NCBI GenBank assembly: GCA_012295275.1
Contig: CM022665.1
Coordinates: 7,823,976-7,887,975 of the forward strand
Reading direction: 5' to 3'
Source of the DNA: Chrysomallon squamiferum
Lineage: Eukaryota; Mollusca; Gastropoda; Neomphalida; Peltospiridae
DNA: 64,000 nucleotides
Shown here piece after piece: positions 37,278-50,310 of the stretch. Under the pieces are notes generated by a model. The model was not told the origin of the DNA and did not search any database. It saw only the letters and a program-made list of their open reading frames with translations. A program made the translations under genes and the position numbers. The first letter of the stretch is position 1. Each line of letters begins with the position of its first letter.

Positions 37278-37365
37278 TAATGATAATAATGATAATAATA
37301 ATAAAAATAATAATGATAATAGTAATAATAATAATAATAATCATAATAATAATAATAATAAAATA
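37144..37365 (-). repeat. Long AAT/GAT array at the exon-7 acceptor of gene C
   Basis: About 220 bp of AAT with interspersed GAT, the longest of the four arrays at this place. It extends to the very CAG of the exon-7 acceptor. The long Asn/Asp and Ile/Tyr open frames across it are artefacts. Confidence 0.9.
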
Positions 37366-37458
37366 TATTATTAATATTCCATTATTCGACATAAATGAAA
37401 AATTTAAATTAAATTTAAATTCCAGATATCTGATCTTTTCACCACTGATTTTTAACCA

Positions 37459-37490
<32 letters not shown>

Positions 37491-38400
37491 CAACAACAAC
37501 AAAAAAAGAAAGATATTTACTGTCTGAAGGACAACATTTCAGGGTTAAATGTTAGAAGAAAATAAAATGACACATAATGTTAATAAGAAGAAAATATTAT
37601 CTTAATTCATTTTAAACCAACACAAACTATCATGTTGTATATTTTGAATTTCTGCACTCTAATGTTGTTTTAAATCAACAATGTAATCTGACCTTGACAT
37701 TTGTCAGAGCCCGCCCATAATGTGTCATTGCTACTGCTCGATCTCTTTCTTTGCCATACATCTTTGCCAATTCAAAGCATTTAGTGAAATACATAATACT
37801 TTCATCTATTTAAAAAAATAACAAAACAACAAAATAAAAAAACATATTACATCTCATGATGTTACATATATATATTTTATATTATCTGAATCCATTATTA
37901 CAGTGTCATACTATTACATTAACTGTTGATTGCTTTTTACTTAATGTACAAACCTAATCTCTCTGTCAAGTAGTGAATTGTATACAACAATGTGCTGAAG
38001 GTGAAGATTCATAAAAAGTAATTCTCCACAGGTATCTAAACTATGCACCTTGTGGTCAAACTAAATTCAGACATACATCAAGTTTAATCACTGAACATGA
38101 ATCTCATTTAATTAGCTCCTCTATATAAAAAAATATCACAATCTGCTTTAACATTTTCATCTAATGTATCACACTTACTGCCAAAATATTCAATGATGAG
38201 ACTGGAGGCAGATGCAGCCATTTCAATATAGAACGGAAATGTCTCCTGAGCACTGTACTGGACATCTGTGAGAAGTTTCTTCAGGTTTGGGTATTCCTGA
38301 CTGAAAACAGCATATGCCTCGAGATACTCTTCAGACTCCATTTGCAAACTCAGCTCCTTCATCACCTTGCTGAATGTTCTACAGTACCGCTTCCTTATTT

Positions 38401-39735
38401 CTACACAAATAGTTGAATATATTCTACAGTATCACTTTACTTCTACACAAATATTTAATATATTCTACACTATTACTTTATTTCTACACAAATATTTCAA
38501 TATATTCTACAGTACCGCTTTATTTCTACACAAATATTTCAATATATTCTACAGTATCACTTTACTTCTACACAAATATTTCAATATATTCTACACTATC
38601 ACCTTATTTCTACACAAATATTTCAATATATTCTACAGTACCGCTTTATTTCTACACAAATATTTAATATATTCTACCATATCACCTTAATTCTACACAA
38701 ATATTTCAATATATTCTACAGTATCACCTTATTTCTACACAAATATTTCAATATATTCTACCATATCACCTTAATTCTACACAAATATTTCGATATATTC
38801 TACAGTACTGCTTCCTTCTTTCTACAGAAATATTTTAATATATTCTACAATATCACTTTATTTCCACACAAATATTTCAATATATTCTACACTATCACTT
38901 TATTTCTACACAAATATTTTAATATATTCTACAGTATCACCTTATTTCTACACAAATATTTTAATATATTCTACAATATCACCATATTTCTACACAAATA
39001 TTTCAATATATTCTACAATATCACTTTATTTTTACACAAATATTTCAATATATTCTAGAAAGTCACCTTATTTCTACACAAATATTTCAATATATTCTAC
39101 AGTATCACTTTATCACAAATATTTTATTTCTACATATAATCAAATTTTAATATATTCTACAGTATCATCTTATTTTCAAATATTTTTATATATTCTACAA
39201 AATATTTTTACACAAATTTTTAATATATTCTACAATATCACCTTATTTCTACACAAATATTTTTATATATTCTACAATATCACCATATTTCTACACAAAT
39301 ATTTCAATATATTCTACAATATCACCTTATTTCTACACAAATATTTCAATATATTCTACAATATCACCTTATTTTTACACAAATATTTTAATATATTCTA
39401 CAATATCACCATATTTCTACACAAATATTTCAATATATTCTACAATATCACTTTATTTCTACACTAATATTTTAATATATTCTACAGCATCACTTTATTT
39501 CTACACAAATATTTTAATATATTCTACAATATCACCTTATTTCTACACAAATATTTTAATATATTTTACAGTATTACTTTATTTCTACACAAATATTTCA
39601 ATATATTCTACAGCATCACTTTATTTCTAAACAAATATTTTAATATATTCTACAGTATCACCTTATTTCTACACAAATATTTTAATATATCCTACACTTT
39701 AATCTTATTTCTACACAAACATTTTAATGTTATAT
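38401..39735 (-). repeat. 42-bp minisatellite in intron 4 of gene C
   Basis: About 31 copies starting at the base next to exon 5, with the same decoy-acceptor unit as in A, B and D. Copy number and order of variants differ from gene A, although the flanks are nearly identical. The array therefore changed after the 21-kb duplication. Confidence 0.92.
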
Positions 39736-39826
39736 AGTATCACAGCAATGATTTCTATATAAATATTTTAATATATTTTAATATAATCTGTACCTAAAAT
39801 AAAAAGAAGCCATTTTGTTAAATATA

Positions 39827-40033
39827 CTGGGGGGTGCAAAAGTAGGTATACAGTTATGAAAAAAGAAAACATTATTCAAACAAAAAAGCTAATATAAAAA
39901 TACATGCATTTTATTAATTTAAATAAATATGGTTAATGATACTCAAAATAAGAAAAATGTGTCAACTATTTTAATGTGCTACTAACTTCACTGATGTGAT
40001 ACTTCTGTATACCTACTTTTGCACACATACCCG
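39827..40033. mobile_element. Mariner-like MITE in intron 4 of gene C
   Basis: Copy of the element at 19290-19498 in the same intron position, with the same inverted ends and small indels. The right-hand TA has mutated to TG. It was inherited through the 21-kb duplication and is not an independent insertion. Confidence 0.82.
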
Positions 40034-40189
40034 TGTATTTGTGCTTCACCTGTGTTGTTCTAGGCAAGCAACAACTCTATACTGAACCATACAATTTAAC
40101 AAAGCCATTTTACTTCACTGGTCAGTACTGTTTACTGAAGTAAATGCAAGTTTCAAATCATGATGTTCATTTTATTGTAGATGTGTGTG

Positions 40190-40232
<43 letters not shown>

Positions 40233-40783
40233 TTTACATTTACAGTTAGTGAATAAAACTATATATGCCTTTATAATGAAACTTTGTAATCTGTGTTGTT
40301 CTAGGAAAGCAAAAAGTCACAGAATAATATGTAGCATCACAGACAAACTAAGAACTTAACAATGGGAAACCAAGCAACAGCTTTACATTGAAGCCTGATA
40401 TTTAAATAATACAGACTATTTTCTTATTGGTAGGAATAAAACAAAATTACCTGGAAGATTTTCAATTTTCAAATACACTTCAAGACAGTCCTGCAGAATT
40501 CCATGAATGTTGTATCGCCTTGTTTTTGGTTGAAACTGTATCATGTATCGTTTTTTCAGAGGGACCAGTGTCTGCTGAATGGTTTCACTTTTAGTAGTAT
40601 CATCTACATATAAGACAGACATTTTTATATTGAATTTGACTAAAGCATTTCTCTTCTGTACAACAATATACAGTTTTGTATTTATAGAAATTATATTGTA
40701 AAAATTAATAGATCAACACACTTACTATTTTACAGAAGAAAGAAGAAAAATGTCTTGGACTATAAACATTAACAGAAATTAAA

Positions 40784-40827
40784 TAATAATAATAATCATA
40801 ATAATCATAATCATAATCATAATCATA

Positions 40828-40893
<66 letters not shown>

Positions 40894-40895
40894 TA
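40784..40895. repeat. AAT/ATT compound microsatellite in intron 3 of gene C
   Basis: (AAT)n and (ATC)n followed by a long (ATT)n. Gene A has only a short AAT run at the same place (near 20240). The two halves are partly self-complementary and could fold back. Confidence 0.85.
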
Positions 40896-42921
40896 AATTT
40901 GAAAAGATTAGAAAAAGAATAGTCCAAGTCATTCATTATACACCAGTTTCTCTACCACAAAAAAATATAAATGTAGAAACAAGAGCAAACAGTAAGATTT
41001 TGTTTACACCAGAAAATGCATAATAATTTAAACCAAGCACAAACAAAATTCCAGTATTACAACAGTATTTAAGACTGAATGGAAATTCTGAATAAATAAG
41101 ACTACCTTCTTGCATCTAACCTTTCTCTAGTGAAATGTGTATTTAGTGCAATTTCTTAGGATAATTGCACATGTTTCTCAAAAAGGTCCCTAAGGAAATG
41201 TAAAGGTCTTTATCATCACAAAGCTCACAAAGGAAAAAATGAAAGTGTTCATTACCACAAAAATGTCCAGTGAAATATAAAATCTTTATTATCAAAATGG
41301 TCACTAAGGATATATGAATATGTTTATTATTATAAATATCACTCAGGAAAGTTAAGACTCTTTCTTATCGCAAAGGTCACTAAAGATAAATAAAATTCAA
41401 ATACCCAATAAGTGACAAGCTTGGATATCTCTGAAGGATCCAGGAATGTATCCCAGAATTGCAAGCCTCTGCTGAAATTCCCTTGTCAGTTGGCTGATAA
41501 ATTTATAGTAAACAGCACCTTAAAGATAACGTTGAAAAATAAGTCACATGTTACCAATATATTTAATCTCTAAAATGGTAATAGAATGTGTTGAAATAAA
41601 TATGTATCATACGGCACAAAACTAATTATATTAACCAGGTACTTATCTACTGTCGCATTATCCAAATAAACGCTACACATATTTCAAATTATTCCTGTTC
41701 CAAACACTTTATCAACAGCTGGTATGAACAACTGGATTTAAAAAACACCTTACTGCTAATTTAAAAAAATAAATAAATAAAAATTAAATGTTTTATTCTT
41801 TGTTTCATTTCTTCAGATAATAATAAAAACTGTGTTAGCTGTTCCAACATAAAATGATGTATTTCTAACCATTACTTCAAGAAATACTAACCAACTTGTT
41901 CTTCTGGTATGTAACTCTCATCACTCAATGCTCGAAGTCTACACTGACTAAGTATTTCAATCATATCTTCAGGTGACGGTGCAACAGGTCCCTGCTGGTT
42001 CATTTCAAAAGCAACAAATAACACCTCACAGTTCTTATTTTAGGCTATGAATAATTTAAATAAATGTGTGTTTTTTTTTTTTTATTATTTACAGTATAAA
42101 CTTAATATTTCAGAAGCCTCCAATGACTTCCATTAAACGTTAGTAAGATCGACAAGTATAGACATAACTATAATACAAGATTTACATCTATTATAAACAT
42201 GAATCAATAATGTAATGATTAATATATCTTTTAGATGTGATATAAAATTGTTTTTATCATATTTGTTTAATGAACCTGCTATGATTAAGGCTAGAGGCAA
42301 GCCACAACACAGTTCCACAATCTTCTCAAGATGACCTCCAAATCTGACTCTGGTAGCAATGGACTTAACAAGTTCTGATCCATCTGCCGTGTCCATGGAC
42401 TGTAACTCTTGCCAAATGAAAAAAGGAAAGCCACGCGTAACTTGGACAGTGGAAGAAAAAATTATTCGAATGTTGTGACAGGTCTGGATAATGGTGCTGC
42501 ATGTTGCGATGAAAATGTCCTTCAGTGTGCTGGTCAGACAGTCCTCAGCATTGTCAAATGACAGTATGTAAGCATGAGTAAAGTCAGTATCTATTTTCTT
42601 ACACATCTGTAACACCCAGTCATCAGAATTAGTAGAGATTTCATCAATATAATCAAAAGCATGCAGAGTTTTCAAACTAAATGTTTCTACAGATGTCACA
42701 TTCTGTAGGTCAACAGAGATGATCTTTAAATTGGACTGATCACCCAGGTGGTACTGCAGTCTTTTCAAAAATTCCTCCACTGTTCTTGATTTGCCAACTG
42801 ACTTTTGACCAAAGATTCCAAAAACTCTGTTCTTCATCCAAATGTTTTGAAGTGACTTTAGAAATTCATTTCTGCCTGTGAATGGCTGTTCAGTAGCCTC
42901 TGGGTCATGATAGTCTTCCAT

Positions 42922-44147
42922 CTTGGATAGATTTGGTTTTTCGTCAACACATTTTATTTTTTGGTTTCTTCATTATTTTTCCATTTTTATATCATTCACT
43001 TTTCTTTGTTCGTTCTTGCTGTTGGTGGTGTTCTTATTTGTCTTCTTGTTTTTTTGGGGGGGGTTGGGGGGCTAAAACACAACAAAGTAAAAGACCTATC
43101 TTTAATTAAAAGTATAAAATAACAAACAGAAAAGTACTTATATATGTATATAAGACTTTATGTTATTACCGATTGTTTGTTTTATCTAATAACTTTCACT
43201 TAATAGAATTTACTTTCAATAAATTATCACCCACATCAGACTAACTTCTTTACTGTCGAAACAAGAAGTTAATAATGTAACGTTACTGCCTCGGAAGTGT
43301 TTACAGAGTTTTTATATTGCTTTTTATTTTATGTTTACATAACAGTAAATTTTCTACCATAATTTTTACTTTGATTACCGAGCAGATATAATACCCAGTA
43401 AATGTACTTACCGAAGCTCGATTTAACGTCCGGCTCTGTTGTACAAACATGCAAAGACCTGGCTCAAAGTCAGACTGATACACAGTGCAAAGGTTGTCTG
43501 GTTTTAATTTCTGACAGCTATCTGATATGTTGTTACGTGCTTAGTTTTTCGAGAAATACAAAGGAAGGAAGAGAAAGATATATAAAAAAAAAAAAAAAAA
43601 AAAAAAAACGGTTTTGTTTACCAATCAGAAACGCGCAAGAGATCTTTACCTAACGTGTGGGGAATTCCCAATTGTTGGAGGTCGCCAACATCTGACCACC
43701 GTTATTTCATACAGACAATAAAGATTTAATATATATTGTTTATTTTAATGGGTCTCTATTATATTATATTCTACAGTTATCGACTTTGATGATATGAAAT
43801 ATCTAATAACCTCATACTATTTTCTGCCTGTCCGTACAGTAACATAATTATTAACTTTTATTTTGTTGACATGTTTAATAAGGAGGAAAATACACAAAAG
43901 GAATATTAATTAGTTTAATGAAGTTCAATCAAATTTCACTCTAACAAGTACTTCCTTGTTACACAAAAGTTTATATATCCAAAAGTGCGAGTTACCAGGT
44001 AAATTATATTAGTATAGGTGTCTTATGCCATTTTTTTCATCAACATTATCAGTGTCACAAAAAAAAAAAAATAAAAAAATAAAGGATGCTTCCATATTCT
44101 TTTAATTTTTGCTGGTTTATTTTCAATTACAATTTAATACATTTATT

Positions 44148-44194
<47 letters not shown>

Positions 44195-44398
44195 TAACAG
44201 AATTATTTATTAGTAATTATAATGATGTACAACAAAGTTTAAATAAATGTATTTAGAATTTTGGTATGGACATATGTTACATAAATTTAGTTCACTTATC
44301 ATTAAAACAGGATTTAATTATTTTTGATTTCACTTGTCACTTAAACCTTTGTTTCAAACACAGACATTTCAGTGATTGACAGTGCTTCACGATAAAAG
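42922..44398. promoter_or_regulatory. Head-to-head promoter region of genes C and D
   Basis: Near-identical duplicate of 22346-23817, with the 5' UTR donor of C at 43412, the CCAATCA box near 43621, the kappaB-type palindrome and the long poly-T at about 44151-44193. Although both flanking genes are broken, these promoter elements are intact. Confidence 0.6.
43669..43679. promoter_or_regulatory. Palindromic kappaB-type site, C/D promoter
   Basis: GGGGAATTCCC, identical in sequence and setting to 23078-23088. Confidence 0.45.
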
Positions 44399-47300
44399 AT
44401 GGATGCTGATACTTTAGTTTCACAGAAACTATTTATTGGGAGAACAGATTTTTTAAAGTCATTACAAGATGTGTGGATGAACAACAGAGTTTTTGGAATC
44501 TTTGGTCAAAAGTCAGTGGGAAAATCAAGAACAGTGGAGGAATTTTTGAAAAGACTGGTGTCCAGTTTGGGGGAGCAATCAAATTTACAGACTGTATATG
44601 TTGACCTTCGTAACATCCAAACCATGGAAACCTTTTGTTCAAAGATACTCGATTCTTTTGGTTATTCTGATGAGATCCTGACTCCCAGTGATGACTGGGT
44701 GATACAGATGTGTAAGAAATTAGAGACTGACTTTACTCATGCTTACATACTGTCATTTGACAATGCTGAGGACTGTCTGACCAGCACACTGAAGGACATT
44801 TTCATCGCAACATGCAGCACCATTATCTGGACCTGTCACAACATTCGAATAATTTTTACTTCCACTGTCCAAGTTACGCGTGGCTTTCCTTTTTTCATTT
44901 GGCAAGAGTTACAGTCCATGGACACGGCAGATGGATCAGAACTTGTTAAGTCCATTGTACCAGAGTTAGCTTTGGAGGTCATCTTGAGAAGATTGTGGAA
45001 CTGTGTTGTGGCTTGCCTTTGGTTTTAAACATTGTTGGTATGTAATATGAGTGTAGTAATTGTGTTGTTGTTGTTAATGATGTTGTTAATTTAAAAAATA
45101 TTTCTATTTCGATTATATTTAATATGCTTCACCGTCCTGTCAAGAATATAGCTTTCTGAGTGCAATTAGTAATAATTGTGAAATATAAACTGTCATCTTC
45201 AGTGATATTATTATATTAAAAGGGTTTTATTATATTGTGGCACCATCATCCAACTACTAAAAAGTGAATATCACATTATTAGTAGTAGTACTTAAAATTT
45301 ACTGTTTAAGTCATTAAACCATCACTGGTATAATCATGTATGGAGGACATTTCAGGACAAAATGCTTATAGATACATCCATAATTACTGAAAGTTCTTTT
45401 CCTTTCTTTAAATCTTATATAGACATATAATATTTTAATTTACTCTCCTTTTTATTTTTTCTTTATTTTTTTAGGACATGAACTTAGTCAGGAAGGGCCC
45501 AGTGCTACATCACCAGAAGATTTGATTGACCTACTTAGTCAGTGTAGACTTAAATCTTTGACTGACAACAACAACTTTTCAAAGAAATTTACAAGTTAGT
45601 ATCTTTAGACTGATACTTACAGTGTAATATGATACTTCTGACATTAATACTTTCCTGTTCTTGGTTGTGTTATAAATAAAAATAAACAGATAATAATAAT
45701 GTAAATTATGGTCTAAATTATTTAGTTCAAATCATTAATTTAAACATTTTTGCCTAACCTGATGTAAATAATTTACCAGTTTGAACTGGTAATGGATAGA
45801 CAGTTGAGACATTTATTATAATGCTAAAGTCGATTTCATATATGGATAGTAAGTTATTTTTGTAAGTATAATCAGGTAAAAGCGAATTTTAGAATTTTGA
45901 TTGTTTGTGTCATTTCAGAAATCTGGATCTGGCAGGATTTGTCATAGCTTGTTTTCATGAGCGTTCATTTTTCTGACATTTCAGTTTCACTGAAGTCAAT
46001 TTTAATTGTTAGAAATCTCTAGTTTTTGTTTTTAAAATTATGATTATTTTGAAGGTGCTGTTTACTGTAAATTTATTAGCAAGGTAACAAGGGAATTTCA
46101 GCAGAGACTTGCAATTCTGGGATACATTCCTGGATCCTTCAGTAACCTACAGGCTGGTCACTTACTGGGTATTTGAATTTCACTTTTTCTTAAGTTATTA
46201 AATATTTACATTTATCCATATCCTTAAGTTCTTTGGGATAATAAAAAAGTTCTTACTACTTTTCTGTACATTTCATATCAGCTGATGTATTATTAAATAC
46301 ATCTATGTTTTTAAAGTTTATATCAAAGCAACCTGCATGAATTACTGACATTAAATTCTATTCATTCCATGAAACCTTTCTAACAGTGGCAGAAATCTTG
46401 AAAAAAAGGAGAAAATTGTTATATGTAATTAAAATTTGTTTATAATTTATATTTGTGTATCAGTTCTAATTTCAACATTTAATTAATGCCTTTTTATTTA
46501 ACGTAGCTTCAAGAAATAATTTATCATCCATTACATATTCTAAAACTATAATATACTTTTTCTATTTGCATATATAGAGGATAGTTATTGAAAGTTATTA
46601 AAATCATAAAATCCACTAGAACTGTGTGAGTATCATCTGTTATTGCTAAATCTTAAAGAAATGATAAATCTGAAAACTGGTCTACTGAAAACTTATTAGC
46701 TTGAAATAAAATTAATTTCATAGGTGACTTGTTTACAAATCTGGGGTGGTTTTTCCCCATTAAATTCTTCTTTATATTATAAACATAAAAATTAACAGTA
46801 CAATTAAAATCTATACATAAACAAAATGGGTAGAGAAATCCCTTAGTCAAATTCAATTTAAAAATTTCTGTCTTATATGTAGATGATGTTAGCAAAAGTG
46901 AAACCTTTCAGCAGACACTGGTCCCTCTGAAAAAACGATGCATGATACAGTTTGAACCAAAAACAAGGCGATACAACATTCATGGAATTCTGCAGGACTG
47001 TCTTGAAGTGTATTTGAAAATTGAGAATCTTCCAGGTAATTTTGTTTTATTCCTGAAAATAATAATAATAATAATAATAATAGTTGGTATTATTTAAATC
47101 TCAGGTTTCAATGTAAAGCTGTTGCTTGGTTTCCCATTGTTAAGTTCTTTGTTTGTGATGCTATATATTATTCTGTCACTTTTTGCTTTTCTAGAACAAC
47201 ACAAGTGAATCAGAGATATATTAAACAAAATGACTTCTTTTATTTCAGTCACAGATAATAAACTTTCATTATCTAACTGTAAATGTGACACACACACACA

Positions 47301-48073
47301 TACATCTACAATAAAATGAACATCATGATTTGAAACTTGCATTTACTTCAGTAAACACTATTGGCTACTGAAGTAAAATGGCTTTGATAAATTGCAGGGT
47401 TCAAGTTTAGAGTTTTTGCTTCCCTAGGACAACACAAGTGAAGCATGAATAAATTAAACAAAATCACTTCTTTTTATTTCAGGTTATAAGTATTAGTTTA
47501 CACACACACATATACACATACATCTGTGATACAAGGATTATCCTTTTAACAACTTTGGCTAGTCAAGCAAAACAGGGTTTGATGCAAACTGAGATAGATT
47601 GCACAAACCAGAAATATCAGATTAAAGAAGCAATTGATGGAAACATTTTAACAAATTGATTAAGGGGAGGTAATGTGACACAATTTCACTGGCCAGCTTC
47701 AAAATTAGCAACTTTTTAGTGACCTCTACTGAACAGAACTGTAAAAGAATATATAATAACCACATTAGACATACATAGACATTTCCATGATGAAAGCATA
47801 CTAAACATTATATTCACACCAATCATTATACACCCAGAATATCTTTAAAATTAAAAAATAAATATAAAATATTGTACTGTCCTAATATCAGTAGAATTCA
47901 TAGAAACAATATACAATATATATCGGATTTACTCAGCTGAATTATCATTAAACAATGGAATGCATAACTATTAAAATTTTAGTAAACACAGTGAAATCTT
48001 TCTTTCATTTGTGTGTTGTTGTTTGTTTTTGGGGGGGTATTTTTTATTATTGTTATTTTTTTTAAATAAAGAC

Positions 48074-49040
48074 ATTTGTGTAGAAATAAGGTGATGCTGT
48101 AGTCTATATTGAAATATTTGTGTTCAAATAAGGTGATACTGTAGAATATATTGAAATATTTGTATAGCAATAAAGTGATACTGTAGAATATATTAAATAT
48201 TTGTATAACAATAAGGTGATATTGTAGAATATATTAAAATATTTGTGTTCAAATAAGGTGATACTGTAGAATATATTAAAATATTTGTATAGCAATAAGG
48301 TGATACTGTAGAATATATTAAATATTTGTGTAGCAATAAGGTGATATGGTAGAATATATTGAAATATTTGTGTTCAAATAAGGTGATACTGTAGAATATA
48401 TTAAAATATTTGTATAGCAATAAGGTGATACTGTAGAATATATTAAATATTTGTGTAGAAATAAGGTGATACTGTAGAATATATTAAAATATTTGTATAA
48501 CAATAAGGTGATATTGTAGAATATATTAAAATATTTGTGTAGAAATAAGGTGATATTGTAGAATATATTAAAATATTTGTGTAGAAATAAAGTGATATTG
48601 TAGAATATATTAAAATATTTGTGTAGAAATAAAGTGATATTGTAGAATATATTGAAATATTGGTGTAGCAATAAAGTGATATTGTAGAATATATTAAAAT
48701 ATTTGTGTAGCAATAAGGTGATAGTGTAGAATATATAAAAATATTTGTGTAGCAATAAGGTGATAGTGTAGAATATATAAAAAATTTGTGTAGAAATAAA
48801 GTGATACTGTAGAATATATTAAATATTTGTGTAGAAATAAAGCGGTACTGTAGAATATATTAAATATGTGTAGAAATCAGGTGATACTGTAGAATATATT
48901 AAATATTTGTGTAGAAATAAAGCGGTACTGTAGAATATATTGAAATATTTGTGTAGAAATCAGGTGATAGTGTAGAATATATTGAAATATTTGTGTAGAA
49001 ATAAAGTGATACTGTAGAATATATTGAAATATTTGTGTAG
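48074..49040 (+). repeat. 42-bp minisatellite in intron 4 of gene D
   Basis: About 23 copies ending directly at exon 5, with the same unit as the other three arrays. Several units read AAATAAAGCGGTACTGTAGA, closest to the true exon-5 start, and could be the ancestral form of the repeat. Confidence 0.92.
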
Positions 49041-50172
49041 AAATAAGGAAGCGGTACTGTAGAACATTCAGCAAGGTGATGAAGGAGCTGAGTTTGCAAA
49101 TGGAGTCTGAAGAGTATCTCGAGGCATATGCTGTTTTCAGTCAGGAATACCCAAACCTGAAGAAACTTCTCACAGATGTCCAGTACAGTGCTCAGGAGAC
49201 ATTTCTGTTCTATATTGAAATGGCTGCATCTGCCTCCAGTCTCATCATTGAATATTTTGGCAGTAAGTGTGATACATTAGATGAAAATGTTAAAGCAGAT
49301 TGTGATATTTTATTATATAGAGGAGCTAATTAAATGAGATTCATGTTCAGTGATTAAACTTGATGTATGTCTGAATTTAATCTGACCACAAGGTACATAG
49401 TTTAGATACCTGTGGAGAATTACTTTTTATGAATCTTCACCTTCAGAACATTATTGTATACAATTCACTATTTGACACATAGTATAGTAGTCTATTATGA
49501 TGCATGATTACTGTTATATATTTTTAACAAAAATAATTTATTGAGGAACATAAATCTCAGGATTAAATATCTTAAGTTATCAGACACACACACACACAGA
49601 GAAAATATGTTTGCAGATTAATATATATGTAACACTATGATATGTAATTTGTTTTTTGTTCTTTTAAAAAAAAAAATAGATGAAAGTATCATGTTTTTCA
49701 GTAAATGCTTTGAATTGGCAAAGATGTATGGCAAAGGAAAGAGATCGAGCAGTAGCAATGACACATTATGGGCGGGCTCTGACAAATGTCAAGGTCAGAT
49801 TACATGGTTGATTTAAAACAAGATTAGAGTTCAGAAATACAAAATATAGTTTCTCTTGGTTTAAAATGAATTCAGATAATATTCTCTTCTTGTTAACATT
49901 ATGTGTCATCAGTAGCTAAGTCATTTCATTTTATTTTTTTAGTTATTTTCTTCTAACATTTAACCCTGAAATGTTGTCCTTCAGAAAGTAAATATCTTTC
50001 CTTTTTTTGTTTTTGTTTTTGTTGTTTTTTGGGGGGGGTTTCGGGTTCTTTTTGTTCTTGTTGTTGTTTTGTTTGTTGTTTTTTTTGTTTGTTTTTTAAA
50101 ATCAGTGGTGAAAAGATCAGATATCTGTAATTTAAATTTAATTAAAAAATTTCATGTATGTTGAATAATGGA

Positions 50173-50253
50173 ATATTATTATTATTATAATTATTATTAT
50201 CATTGTTATTATTATTATTATGATTATTATTATTATTATTATTATCATTATCA

Positions 50254-50284
<31 letters not shown>

Positions 50285-50310
50285 GATTATTATTATTATT
50301 ATTATTATTA
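50173..50310 (+). repeat. ATT/ATC array at the exon-7 acceptor of gene D
   Basis: About 138 bp of ATT triplets with ATC and ATG interruptions that run into TTACAG|TGTGAT. Confidence 0.9.

Larger units (their letters stand above)
34588..42921 (-). pseudogene. Gene C: broken copy of gene A (NB-ARC/TPR)
   Basis: Exon equivalents: 42921-42276, 42011-41892, 41518-41405, 40603-40451, 38400-38179, 37805-37693, 37141-36999, 36680-36577, 35293-34588. Exons 1-8 keep gene A's lengths and frame, including Walker A GQKSVGKS and GLPLAL. The acceptor of exon 2 is mutated from AG to TG (42012-42013). Exon 9 has a nonsense codon at 34836-34838 (CAT AGA became CAC TGA), an 18-bp deletion just after it, and a larger deletion removing most of the last 30 codons before a relic of the stop. 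Translation could at best give a protein truncated within the TPRs, and correct splicing of exon 2 is unlikely. The upstream 5' UTR donor (43412) and promoter are intact, so it may still be transcribed. Confidence 0.82.
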
